Assembly (NCBI GenBank): GCA_964356705.1
Contig: CAYHIN010000001.1
Coordinates: 1 to 64,000 of the forward strand
From: CAYHIN01 sp964356705
GTDB taxonomy: Bacteria > Patescibacteriota > Microgenomatia > CAZETR01 > Amesbacteraceae
Length of the DNA stretch: 64,000 bases
Direction of reading: 5' to 3'
Below the pieces are notes generated by a model. That model saw only the letters and a list, made by a program, of their open reading frames with translations, made no database searches and was not told the origin of the DNA. Shown one piece after another: positions 6,773 to 13,705 of the stretch. Both the position numbers and the translations under genes were made by a program. Within the stretch, counting starts at the first letter, position 1. Every line of letters begins with the position of its first letter.

Positions 6773-7456
6773 TTATTCTCCTCTCTCCCTTCTCTTTTCG
6801 AGCTCTTCAGATAACTCCGAGATTATTCTGATAGCCCGGTCCGGAAATGGTACCGCCAGCCCTTCTACCACCTGGTGTTCAGCCGCCGTTTCTACGTGTA
6901 GATCTCCAAAATCAAACATATGTCTAAAAAATCCTCCCGTGATCGCCGTTGGCTGCTCAATATGATTTAAGTTGGCATACGATACATGCCGGTATAACAA
7001 GTTATGAAAATCGATATCTACTATTCGCTCATTAGTGATAACCAGTACCGAGTAATACCACTTCAAAAATCGCTCTAAGGTAATCCCCATAGTTACCAGG
7101 TACCACACCATCTTGCCTACCCACACATATTCAAACGGCACCGGAGCAAAAATCCCCGTCATGCTTAGTACTTCTGGCAAAACTAGCATCCCAAGGACCA
7201 TGAGTATCCAAGTCAGGTTCGTAATCGGATGAGCGCGCAATAGCAGCACTATCTCTTCATCTCCTTGCTGGTTTACAAACTTTTTCCCCGGTCGCACACA
7301 ATACGCCCCCATACATTCTCTTCCTCCCTTTTCTCCCACCCGCCCGAGCACCTCATCTACTACTGTCTTATGATGTTTTGCACCAGACTGAGACACAGGA
7401 GTAGAAACCACAGGAGGCACTACTTTTCCATCTTGAGCAACATACACCTCCGGCAT
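6773..7456 (-). CDS. PH-domain (bPH2-like) membrane protein
   Basis: A 227-residue protein with a variable N-terminus, then G-D-E-E-I-V-L-L-L-R-A-H-P, two membrane helices (about residues 80-98 and 108-128), and a bacterial PH segment beginning Y-Y-S-V-L-V-I-T-N-E-R-I-V-D-I-D and ending V-E-T-A-A-E. This order (strand, two helices, strand-rich domain with T-N-E-R) is the signature of bPH2/YdbS-like proteins, thought to act at the membrane, with no known enzymatic role. A TAAAAT hexamer lies six bases before the ATG. It forms an operon with the 82-residue membrane protein. Confidence 0.8.
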   Translation of the reverse strand: MPEVYVAQDGKVVPPVVSTPVSQSGAKHHKTVVDEVLGRVGEKGGRECMGAYCVRPGKKFVNQQGDEEIVLLLRAHPITNLTWILMVLGMLVLPEVLSMTGIFAPVPFEYVWVGKMVWYLVTMGITLERFLKWYYSVLVITNERIVDIDFHNLLYRHVSYANLNHIEQPTAITGGFFRHMFDFGDLHVETAAEHQVVEGLAVPFPDRAIRIISELSEELEKRRERGE

Positions 7457-7508
7457 GACTATATTTTACACCCTCGTCATTCAAACTAATAAGTCGTGAG
7501 CAGATGGA

Positions 7509-7580
7509 GGTATCCCGTTTTTGCGCCCGCAGCGGTGCCGGCAGCGACCAGGCTGCGAGGACGCATAAAAATGGGGTACC
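7509..7580 (+). other. Large imperfect hairpin with G-U pairing on the + strand
   Basis: GGTATCCCGTTTTTGCG pairs with CGCATAAAAATGGGGTACC across a GC-rich loop that itself contains GCAGC/GCTGC. Several pairs are G-T when read on the + strand, and would be A-C mismatches on the minus strand, so the structure suits a + strand RNA. It lies in the 146-base gap between the SpoIID-domain gene and the PH-protein gene, both transcribed from the minus strand. Confidence 0.5.
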
Positions 7581-7602
7581 GAATCCGCGCAACGACAAAA
7601 GT

Positions 7603-9396
7603 TTACTTTTTTTCTATATTAAACAATCCACTCTTCACAGCCAGTGTCCCCGGCGCCCGCAAATTAAAGGCTTTCTTAAAGTTAACCCCCGATATCACCA
7701 CTTCTCCTCTATTAGTCTGCAGTATCACCTGATCCGTATACCCGTTACTACTGTGTTTCACCGACACGCCCGAGACAGAAGTCACCCTTCCCCCATGTTT
7801 ATCCGCCTCTTGTGCCATCCTGTCCTTAGACCACGGATTATCAGATCCTCCGTAGCAGGACCGCACATCTTCCGGAAATACTCCGCTCATATCCCCGCCA
7901 TTAGAAACCACAATCGCCGCATTTATCATGTCCGAAAATTCATCCATTTTGAGCCACGGATGAGATCTCCCACACGTCTTTCCCGATCGGTCCTTGTACC
8001 AGCCTTTATAAAACCAGGGCGATCCTCCCACCTTTTCCCAAGCCCCCGATGCCCAGTTAGTCCAGTCAGAAGTGGTATCCCAAAACCCAGGTGTAGTATG
8101 TCCAATACTCGTGTAGCTGTCTTGATGTCCTCCCGAAGTCGATGCGTACCAAGTATTTACTATTTCTCCACTAGTCTTTGAGACCACGATCTCTCCTTCC
8201 GTTTGTGACACCGCGTCTCCCCATCTTCCCGGATTTCCAGATTTACTACTACTGTATACCTGGCACGCCTCGGTCGTACATATCGATCCATTCGCGTTCT
8301 GATTACCTATTCTCCATCCTGTATAAGACAGCGCGTATGACCGGGCCGCAATCGCCTGGGCTTTCATCGCCTCAAATCCCCCCTGATCCGCCCACGAGGT
8401 CGGCATCTCGGCAATCCCTCTCAGATATTTGCCTTCAAATGCCAGCGTCCCGGCACTAGTTTTGATTACACCCGGCATACTCACTTTTCTGATTTCTACG
8501 TTTCCATAGTAGGCTTCCAATATTTGTTTGTAGTTTTGTCCCGACTTGGCCCGACCATATGCCCCGTATTGACTCATGCCTTTATAGTGCGGCGCCCCAA
8601 ATGAAAACATCGCAAATGCCGGTGAGAATCCCGGATTATAGTCGGGTCTGGCAGCCGGATCATCAGCCAGTGGCACATCCCCTACCGACGTCGCATAAGT
8701 TCCAGTTTTAGAAGCCAGTAGTGACTGTTGCCTGGCGGTAAGTGACGCGATTTTTCCTCCTAGATCCGACTGATATTTACTCGCTTTGTCCACTTCCACT
8801 TGCAAAAAAGCTGCTTGTTTATCCACTCTCGTCTTCAGCCCGTCCAGATTTGTTTTTTGAGTTTTGAGACTTGTGGCTTGGGCATTGAGATTTGTTATTT
8901 CTCCTCCCACCGACACGATCAGTTCCCGGTCTTGTCTAGCTAGTTTTTCTCGGTAAAACAGGTCCTTAAAAAATTCCGATGCACTCTTCGCCGAAAATAG
9001 CACCATCATCATCGACTGTTCCCTTCTTCTTATATAGTCTTGTTTTAGTTTAGCCGCCATCAGCTGCTCTTTTACTCCGACCTTCACTTCTCGCTCAAAT
9101 ATGTCTTTAGTCAGTTTATCTAGCCGTGTATCTAGTCCCGTTATTTGGGACTTGAGATTTGTGGTTTGGGATTTGAGCCCATTCAACTCTTTCACATTTG
9201 TTGAGTTGGCTTTGGATATCGCATCCAGTATTCCCGAGTATTTACTAATACACCCCGATATCACACTAGAGTCCGACAGCTTGCTCGGATCATCGCACTC
9301 CTCCGCCCACACTCCTCCCACGCCCAGCATACAAAAGGCAAGGAAAAACAATACATAATACTTTATACGTAATACGTGATACACAAGTCTCGGCAT
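7603..9396 (-). CDS. Secreted SpoIID/LytB-domain protein with N-terminal coiled coil
   Basis: The start chosen is the ATG at 9396 (597 residues), seven bases after a TAAAAT hexamer. A signal segment (Y-Y-V-L-F-F-L-A-F-C-M-L-G) precedes a coiled coil of about 170 residues resembling CwlO/EnvC-type regions. The C-terminal half matches SpoIID: G-M-S-Q-Y-G-A-Y-G-R-A, A-Q-A-I-A-A-R-S-Y-A-L, C-T-T-E-A-C-Q-V-Y and Y-A-S-T-S-G-G. SpoIID is a lytic transglycosylase that cuts peptidoglycan glycan strands, so this is likely a wall-remodelling enzyme. The coiled coil contains L-K-S-Q-T-T-N-L-K-S-Q, derived from a heptamer-like DNA repeat. Its promoter is back-to-back with that of the pilin cluster. Confidence 0.88.
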   Translation of the reverse strand: MPRLVYHVLRIKYYVLFFLAFCMLGVGGVWAEECDDPSKLSDSSVISGCISKYSGILDAISKANSTNVKELNGLKSQTTNLKSQITGLDTRLDKLTKDIFEREVKVGVKEQLMAAKLKQDYIRRREQSMMMVLFSAKSASEFFKDLFYREKLARQDRELIVSVGGEITNLNAQATSLKTQKTNLDGLKTRVDKQAAFLQVEVDKASKYQSDLGGKIASLTARQQSLLASKTGTYATSVGDVPLADDPAARPDYNPGFSPAFAMFSFGAPHYKGMSQYGAYGRAKSGQNYKQILEAYYGNVEIRKVSMPGVIKTSAGTLAFEGKYLRGIAEMPTSWADQGGFEAMKAQAIAARSYALSYTGWRIGNQNANGSICTTEACQVYSSSKSGNPGRWGDAVSQTEGEIVVSKTSGEIVNTWYASTSGGHQDSYTSIGHTTPGFWDTTSDWTNWASGAWEKVGGSPWFYKGWYKDRSGKTCGRSHPWLKMDEFSDMINAAIVVSNGGDMSGVFPEDVRSCYGGSDNPWSKDRMAQEADKHGGRVTSVSGVSVKHSSNGYTDQVILQTNRGEVVISGVNFKKAFNLRAPGTLAVKSGLFNIEKK

Positions 9397-9428
9397 TGAC
9401 TGTATTTTACATGTTAAACTCAAATCAC

Positions 9429-10424
9429 ATGCGCAGATTTTTTCTCCTTACGACTCTTTTTTTATTTTTATCAGTCACCCAAACTCAAGCCCAACAGTTT
9501 AAATGCATAAAAACCCCAAATTGTGATCCGTGTACAAACTGGTCAACCGCAGCAAACTGTCTCAACACTGCCACAAACACAAATCTTTGTAATACCGGGG
9601 TAAATCCTTGTACTGCTTTCTCAGCCAGCTGTCCAGACAACGGCTCCCAGCTGGATCAGTTCCAAGTCCAAACATGTTCCACTGTTCTTCCTGCTTGTTC
9701 TAGTCCAAACCTATGTCTCTCAGAAAGCGCCTGCTCAAATCCAGTCTCTGGATTTAGCTGCGGTGGAAATCTCATATGCTGTGCTCCACCAGGAGAGCCC
9801 ACTTCTACTCCAGTTCCAACAACCGCTCCTACTGCTTGTGAGACATTTTCCGGACCGTACAACAACCCCTTTGTCTGTATGTCTCCCGGCGGGGCAGTCT
9901 CGGGAAGTTACGATTGCAATCCAGGCGGATCATCTCCACTGTTTGACCCAACTGCTCCTCCAAATAGTTATGACAATGCCTGCGGATGTGCCGCCGCTAC
10001 AAAAAGTTCATGTTCTCTCATTTGTTGCCACAGTAACAGCACCGTCGGACCACCTGGCACTACGGGCGTCCCTCCATACCAACCCTCCTCATTATGCGTC
10101 CCTCCTAACGGATCTACTTATACAGGTGTAAAAACTCCCTTTGGCTGTCTTCCTTATACTGGAGCCGATGGTCCAGCAAAAACGACCGTGGTCGTCCTCT
10201 CAAACTGGGCCGTTGCCATTTCCTCCAGCATCGCCATCTTTATCATCCTCTTCGCAGCACTTCAGATAGCCACAGGCAGTGGTGACCCCAAGCGCATCAA
10301 AGCCGGCCAAGAACTCCTTTTCTCCGGTCTCGCCGGCCTATTTTTGATAAGCCTGGCCATTGTTGTTCTCAACTTTTTGGGAGTAACCATCTTAGGTCTA
10401 GATCTTTTGGGCTTCTTCGTCTGA
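9429..10424 (+). CDS. VirB2/TrbC-like pilin paralogue 1, Cys-rich N-terminal extension
   Basis: The start chosen, ATG at 9429 (331 residues), gives a clean signal peptide (MRRFFLLTTLFLFLSVTQTQ) and follows a TAAACT hexamer by eight bases. About 200 secreted residues rich in Cys, Pro, Thr and Ser follow, with repeated C-x(n)-C motifs likely to form disulfides. The last 110 residues match the next gene closely: T-P-F-G-C-L-P, N-W, two membrane helices separated by S-G-D-P-K-R-I-K-A-G, and V-L-N-F-L-G-V. This two-helix unit is the T4SS pilin/TrbC fold. It heads ten paralogues and may serve as a tip or decorated subunit; that role is inferred. Confidence 0.8.
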   Translation: MRRFFLLTTLFLFLSVTQTQAQQFKCIKTPNCDPCTNWSTAANCLNTATNTNLCNTGVNPCTAFSASCPDNGSQLDQFQVQTCSTVLPACSSPNLCLSESACSNPVSGFSCGGNLICCAPPGEPTSTPVPTTAPTACETFSGPYNNPFVCMSPGGAVSGSYDCNPGGSSPLFDPTAPPNSYDNACGCAAATKSSCSLICCHSNSTVGPPGTTGVPPYQPSSLCVPPNGSTYTGVKTPFGCLPYTGADGPAKTTVVVLSNWAVAISSSIAIFIILFAALQIATGSGDPKRIKAGQELLFSGLAGLFLISLAIVVLNFLGVTILGLDLLGFFV

Positions 10425-10443
10425 TCGTGCTACACTTTAACTC

Positions 10444-10788
10444 ATGGCCAGTCCACTGTGTGTTCCATCAGGTGCAACCGGAAATCTAGGTGTCTCTACT
10501 CCTTTTGGCTGTCTACCCTTTGGTGGCAATGCAGGTCCTGCTACCCCGATGATCACTGTTTTAGTAAATTGGAGCGTGGGTCTAGCCGCAGGCGTAGCTC
10601 TCCTCACTCTTATTTATGCCTCTTTTCAGATCGTCACCGCCGCAGGTGACGCCAAGCGCGTCCAAGCCGGCCGCGAGTTAGTAACTGCCAGCATCGGCGG
10701 TCTGATCTTAGTCGTCATGGGTATAGTTATCCTTAATTTTTTAGGTGTCAGCGTCCTAGGATTGGACGCTCTAGGCTTTAAGATATAA
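10444..10788 (+). CDS. VirB2/TrbC-like pilin paralogue 2
   Basis: A 114-residue protein that is nearly the C-terminal module of the preceding gene: a short lead with T-P-F-G-C-L-P, helix 1 (N-W-S-V-G-L-A-A-G-V-A-L-L), the polar hinge A-A-G-D-A-K-R-V-Q-A-G-R-E-L, and helix 2 ending I-L-N-F-L-G-V-S-V-L-G-L-D. The two genes arose by duplication. The hinge with G-D-x-K-R/E is shared by the whole array and faces the cytoplasm in VirB2-type pilins. It lacks a cleavable signal peptide of its own. Confidence 0.8.
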   Translation: MASPLCVPSGATGNLGVSTPFGCLPFGGNAGPATPMITVLVNWSVGLAAGVALLTLIYASFQIVTAAGDAKRVQAGRELVTASIGGLILVVMGIVILNFLGVSVLGLDALGFKI

Positions 10789-10798
10789 TTGTAAGCAC

Positions 10799-11101
10799 AT
10801 GCGCACACTCGCCCAAATCAGCATTCCCCCTCCAACTGGTCTCAGATTTTCCAATTACAACGATCTTCCCGCCGATCTCTTTACCCGCATTTTATTATTC
10901 GCCATGGCAGCCAGTGGCCTTATATTTTTTGTTCAGCTCATCATGGCCGGTTTCAATCTCCTCACTTCTTCCGGTGACCCAGCCAAGATCCAGTCAGCCA
11001 CCAAAGCTCTCACCAATTCTCTCACCGGGCTTATCATTGTCATTAGTACTTATTTCATCGCCCAGATTATCCAAGCCATTTTGGGCCTCCAGATAGTCTA
11101 G
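10799..11101 (+). CDS. VirB2/TrbC-like pilin paralogue 3
   Basis: A 100-residue protein with an N-terminal R-T-L-A-Q-I-S-I stretch, helix 1 around residues 28-48 (I-L-L-F-A-M-A-A-S-G-L-I-F-F), hinge T-S-S-G-D-P-A-K-I-Q-S-A-T-K-A-L, and helix 2 ending in I-L-G-L-Q-I-V. The arrangement matches the T4SS pilin fold. It starts 10 bases after the previous stop. The L-A-Q tripeptide near the N-terminus recurs in several paralogues (11432, 11791, 12500) and may mark a processing site. Confidence 0.8.
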   Translation: MRTLAQISIPPPTGLRFSNYNDLPADLFTRILLFAMAASGLIFFVQLIMAGFNLLTSSGDPAKIQSATKALTNSLTGLIIVISTYFIAQIIQAILGLQIV

Positions 11102-11104
11102 CTT

Positions 11105-11428
11105 ATGGCCAGTACACCTATAAACAGTATTTTTACAAATCATCCCTCAGCAGGTATTGTGGCCGCCACTCCCGCCTCACTCATCTCATATCTACTCCCA
11201 AACATTATGGCCGCGGCTGGCATCATCTTCTTTCTCATGATTCTGGGCGGCGGCTTCATGATGGTCAAAAACGCCGGTGGCAGCCCAAGTGCCCAAGATA
11301 CCGCAAAAGCCAGGTCAGCAATTACTATGGGCATCATTGGTTTCTTGCTTGTAGTATCCGCCTACTTTATACTTCAGATAGTCCAAGCCCTAACCGGAGT
11401 CAACTTTATAATTACTCCCATTTTTTGA
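11105..11428 (+). CDS. VirB2/TrbC-like pilin paralogue 4
   Basis: At 107 residues this paralogue has helix 1 (I-M-A-A-A-G-I-I-F-F-L-M-I-L-G-G-G), a longer hinge N-A-G-G-S-P-S-A-Q-D-T-A-K-A-R-S-A-I-T, and helix 2 ending A-L-T-G-V-N-F. The G-G-G-F-M-M and A-K-A-R features keep the array signature although the hinge lacks the usual acidic pair. It begins three bases after the previous stop, so translation is probably coupled. Confidence 0.8.
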   Translation: MASTPINSIFTNHPSAGIVAATPASLISYLLPNIMAAAGIIFFLMILGGGFMMVKNAGGSPSAQDTAKARSAITMGIIGFLLVVSAYFILQIVQALTGVNFIITPIF

Positions 11429-11431
11429 CAG

Positions 11432-11794
11432 ATGAAGCTACTCGCCCAACAATTCGGTACTGTTGAAAATCCCTTTCTACCCAAATATTACAATGTTCCC
11501 GGATATATAGGGTTTTCCCAGGGCCAAGGTCTTATCATTCTTCTCAATAATCTTGTCAAATTCACCATCGTCCTTGCGGGCCTCTACACTTTTTGGAACA
11601 TCATCGCCGCAGGCTTTATGTTCATGTCCGCGGGTGGCGAAGCAAAAAACATTACCAAAGCCTGGGACAAGATCTGGCAATCACTCATTGGTTTGTTATT
11701 AGTAGCCGCTTCCTTTATACTTGCGGCCGTATTCGGATATCTGATCTTTGGTGATACTAAAGCGTTATTACAACCTCGAATATTTACCCCATGA
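11432..11794 (+). CDS. VirB2/TrbC-like pilin paralogue 5
   Basis: A 120-residue paralogue starting M-K-L-L-A-Q-Q-F, with about 35 polar residues, helix 1 (F-T-I-V-L-A-G-L-Y-T-F-W-N-I-I), hinge S-A-G-G-E-A-K-N-I-T-K-A-W-D-K-I, and helix 2 (L-I-G-L-L-L-V-A-A-S-F-I-L-A-A-V). Its stop overlaps the start of the next gene by four bases (ATGA), showing translational coupling along the array. Confidence 0.8.
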   Translation: MKLLAQQFGTVENPFLPKYYNVPGYIGFSQGQGLIILLNNLVKFTIVLAGLYTFWNIIAAGFMFMSAGGEAKNITKAWDKIWQSLIGLLLVAASFILAAVFGYLIFGDTKALLQPRIFTP

Positions 11795-12165
11795 AAAACT
11801 TACTCGCCCAAGGTACTCCTATTGGCAATTTCGATGGCCTAGGACCTCTGGGAAACACCAGAAATCTATATCTGGGTGGGGCAAATACAGGCGGTGCATT
11901 TGAAAAAGTCATCTCTTTGGTAATCGGTGTTCTTACTGTCTCTGCAGGGCTTTGGTTTCTTTTCCAAATCTTCACAGGAGCTATCTCCTGGATATCCAGT
12001 GGTGGGGACAAACAAGCCGTCCAAAACGCTCAAAAAAGAATGTCTCACGCCATAATTGGCTTGTTCGTCTTGGTCGCAGCTTACGGACTCATAGCTACGG
12101 TCGAGCTTGTCTTTGGACTTCAGATATTAGATTTTCAAGGTCAGTTTTTAAATCTTCGCCCATAG
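11791..12165 (+). CDS. VirB2/TrbC-like pilin paralogue 6
   Basis: This 124-residue paralogue starts M-K-N-L-L-A-Q, followed by a Gly/Asn-rich exposed segment, helix 1 (V-I-G-V-L-T-V-S-A-G-L-W-F-L-F-Q-I), the hinge S-S-G-G-D-K-Q-A-V-Q-N-A-Q-K-R-M and helix 2 (A-I-I-G-L-F-V-L-V-A-A-Y-G-L-I-A). The S-G-G-D-K-x-A-V-Q-x-A-x-K-R hinge is the consensus for the rest of the array. Translation is coupled to the preceding gene. Confidence 0.8.
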   Translation: MKNLLAQGTPIGNFDGLGPLGNTRNLYLGGANTGGAFEKVISLVIGVLTVSAGLWFLFQIFTGAISWISSGGDKQAVQNAQKRMSHAIIGLFVLVAAYGLIATVELVFGLQILDFQGQFLNLRP

Positions 12166-12167
12166 AT

Positions 12168-12503
12168 ATGTTGCTTGCCAGAATCATCAACCCCGCTCTA
12201 AACAGTAAAGTCGGCAACACTACGATCCAGGGAGATGGTCCTGGTATTTTGCAGCTGTTTTTAAGAAACTTTATCGATATTGCCCTCGGCACCGCCGGCG
12301 TCATCTTTTTCTTCATGTTATTACGTGGAGGTTACGAATATCTCACCGCCGGCGGAGACAAAGAGGCCGTCCAAAAGGCAACGAAGAGACTCACCACTTC
12401 GTTCATTGGTATTGCAATCATCTTCTCTCTTTTTGCCCTCGTCTTTATTGTTGAGGCATTATTTGGCATCTCGCTGTTGCAGATAAACATTCCCACTATA
12501 TGA
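12168..12503 (+). CDS. VirB2/TrbC-like pilin paralogue 7
   Basis: The start chosen is the ATG at 12168, two bases after the previous stop (111 residues, beginning M-L-L-A-R-I-I-N-P-A-L). A longer in-frame extension would overlap the previous gene by more than 200 bases and has no pilin-like sequence, so it is rejected. Helix 1 (I-A-L-G-T-A-G-V-I-F-F-F-M-L-L), hinge T-A-G-G-D-K-E-A-V-Q-K-A-T-K-R-L and helix 2 (F-I-G-I-A-I-I-F-S-L-F-A-L-V-F-I) give the full signature. Confidence 0.82.
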   Translation: MLLARIINPALNSKVGNTTIQGDGPGILQLFLRNFIDIALGTAGVIFFFMLLRGGYEYLTAGGDKEAVQKATKRLTTSFIGIAIIFSLFALVFIVEALFGISLLQINIPTI

Positions 12504-12829
12504 ACCTTCTTGCCCAAGCCACCATCAATCTCACAAACCCCTTATCACCTTATAGAAACCTCTTCTCTCTTCGTCCCTCTAGTTTAGTTTCAGCCGCTAT
12601 CAGTCTCCTCCTTGGGGCAGCAGGTGTCACGGCCTTCATTTATCTTCTCGTGGGCGGTATCCAGTGGATTACTAGCAGTGGCGACAAAGAAGGACTGGAC
12701 AAAGCCAAGAAAAAAATTACCCACGCTCTCATCGGTTTGGCGATCGTCTTCTCAGCTTACGCTTTGATCTTCATCATCCAAGCATTGTTCAACATTAGTG
12801 TCATCGGTGTCAATATTTCTCCTATTTAA
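12500..12829 (+). CDS. VirB2/TrbC-like pilin paralogue 8
   Basis: A 109-residue paralogue whose ATG overlaps the previous stop by four bases. It begins M-N-L-L-A-Q-A, with helix 1 (A-A-G-V-T-A-F-I-Y-L-L-V-G-G), hinge S-S-G-D-K-E-G-L-D-K-A-K-K-K-I and helix 2 (A-L-I-G-L-A-I-V-F-S-A-Y-A-L-I-F). Its hinge-to-end sequence is almost identical to that of paralogue 9, down to a shared DNA stretch encoding the helix, so this pair duplicated recently or underwent gene conversion. Confidence 0.83.
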   Translation: MNLLAQATINLTNPLSPYRNLFSLRPSSLVSAAISLLLGAAGVTAFIYLLVGGIQWITSSGDKEGLDKAKKKITHALIGLAIVFSAYALIFIIQALFNISVIGVNISPI

Positions 12830-12863
12830 TTCCTTAGTACTTTGCACTTAGCTCTTAGCACTA

Positions 12864-12889
12864 TATAATAAACTTAATGAAGGGAGGTG
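12864..12889 (+). promoter_or_regulatory. Internal promoter and Shine-Dalgarno of pilin paralogue 9
   Basis: A TATAAT at 12864-12869 is followed by AGGGAGGTGA at 12881-12890, nine bases before a GTG at 12899. This is the clearest Shine-Dalgarno in the pilin array and suggests that paralogue 9 is made at high level from its own promoter, as expected for a major pilin. The upstream spacer contains a TTAGCAC-type low-complexity repeat. Confidence 0.7.
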
Positions 12890-12898
12890 AATAATCAA

Positions 12899-13321
12899 GT
12901 GAGCAAAATACAAAAAATAATTCAGTTTGGGACCGCTTTGGGTACAGTATTGGCAGTCAACCCTGCTTCCGTTCTGGCCCAAGGAGCTTTTGATCCCACA
13001 GACAATGTAAATATCGCTCCCGAAGCAGGCGTTTTCAGCAAACTACCTGGTCTTCGTCCGTCCGCTTTCATTAGTGGAGCCATCAGTTTCCTGCTCGGAG
13101 TAGCAGGTGTAGTCGCCTTTATCTTCCTACTTTGGGGAGGCCTACAGTGGATCCTCGCCGGTGGCGACAAAGAAGGTACCGAAAAGGCTCGCAAGAAGAT
13201 CACCTCCGCTCTCATCGGTTTGGCGATCGTCTTCTCAGCTTACGCTTTGATCTTCATCATCCAAGCGTTGTTCAACATCAGTGTCCTTGAAGTGTCTCTG
13301 AAACCACTAGGTAATCTCTAA
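12899..13321 (+). CDS. VirB2/TrbC-like pilin paralogue 9 with signal peptide, likely the major pilin
   Basis: The GTG at 12899 (140 residues) is chosen because a strong Shine-Dalgarno overlaps the alternative GTG at 12887. The N-terminus (S-K-I-Q-K-I-I-Q-F-G-T-A-L-G-T-V-L-A-V) to A-S-V-L-A-Q is a long signal peptide, as in VirB2/TrbC prepilins, followed by a short exposed segment, helix 1 (F-L-L-G-V-A-G-V-V-A-F-I-F-L-L-W-G-G), hinge A-G-G-D-K-E-G-T-E-K-A-R-K-K-I and helix 2. Its own promoter and ribosome site make it the best candidate for the main pilus subunit; that is inference. Confidence 0.82.
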   Translation: MSKIQKIIQFGTALGTVLAVNPASVLAQGAFDPTDNVNIAPEAGVFSKLPGLRPSAFISGAISFLLGVAGVVAFIFLLWGGLQWILAGGDKEGTEKARKKITSALIGLAIVFSAYALIFIIQALFNISVLEVSLKPLGNL

Positions 13322-13347
13322 ATTACCTTATGGTAGATGAATCAATT

Positions 13348-13391
13348 CCGTCATTCCGGACGAAAGTCTAGTTAGACTTCCGGAATGACGG
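13348..13391 (+). repeat. GTCATTCCGGA-type palindrome between pilin genes
   Basis: CCGTCATTCCGG and CCGGAATGACGG form a 12-bp perfect stem, with an inner AAGTCTA/TAGACTT stem in the loop. It matches the widespread GTCATTCC...GGAATGAC class of repeats and sits in the 79-base gap before paralogue 10. A related copy, GTCATTCCCGAT/ATCGGGAA, lies in the nucleotidyltransferase gene at 54818-54845. Confidence 0.85.
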
Positions 13392-13400
13392 CACATATCT

Positions 13401-13691
13401 ATGCCAGCCAAACTTAGCAATTTACAAGATGTATTTTCCAACGTCTTGGTTTCTGTTCTCTCGCTCATAGGTCTTGTGACTTTTGGCATGCTTTTGTGGG
13501 GCGGAGTCCAATATCTTACGGCGGGCTCCGATAAGGAGGCCGCAGGCAGGGCCAGAAACACGATTACCTACGCTCTCATTGGTCTCATCCTCGCCATTTC
13601 CTCCGTCATGATCATCAATCTTTTGGGCACCTTCTTAGGTCTGGATTTCAGCACGTTCAACATTTGTCTCCCCGGGACCACTTCCTGCTAA
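13401..13691 (+). CDS. VirB2/TrbC-like pilin paralogue 10
   Basis: A 96-residue paralogue: short N-terminus M-P-A-K-L-S-N-L-Q-D-V, helix 1 (V-S-V-L-S-L-I-G-L-V-T-F-G-M-L-L-W-G-G), hinge T-A-G-S-D-K-E-A-A-G-R-A-R-N-T-I and helix 2 (A-L-I-G-L-I-L-A-I-S-S-V-M-I-I-N), ending with two cysteines (N-I-C-L-P-G-T-T-S-C). It lacks a signal peptide, unlike paralogue 9. It is the last of the array before the giant secreted protein. Confidence 0.82.
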   Translation: MPAKLSNLQDVFSNVLVSVLSLIGLVTFGMLLWGGVQYLTAGSDKEAAGRARNTITYALIGLILAISSVMIINLLGTFLGLDFSTFNICLPGTTSC

Positions 13692-13705
13692 TATATAATA
13701 GTTCC

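Noticed and set aside
7504..8181. 225-codon + strand frame opposite the SpoIID-domain gene
   Set aside because: It is a shadow frame; the amino acid composition (Arg/His/Ser-rich) is that of antisense translation.
11952..12167. Upstream extension of pilin paralogue 7
   Set aside because: It overlaps the previous pilin gene by more than 200 bases and has no pilin features; the ATG at 12168 fits the array.
13664..13705. Fourteen-codon extension of the giant secreted protein
   Set aside because: It crosses a TATAAT placed six bases before the better start, and would spoil the signal peptide.
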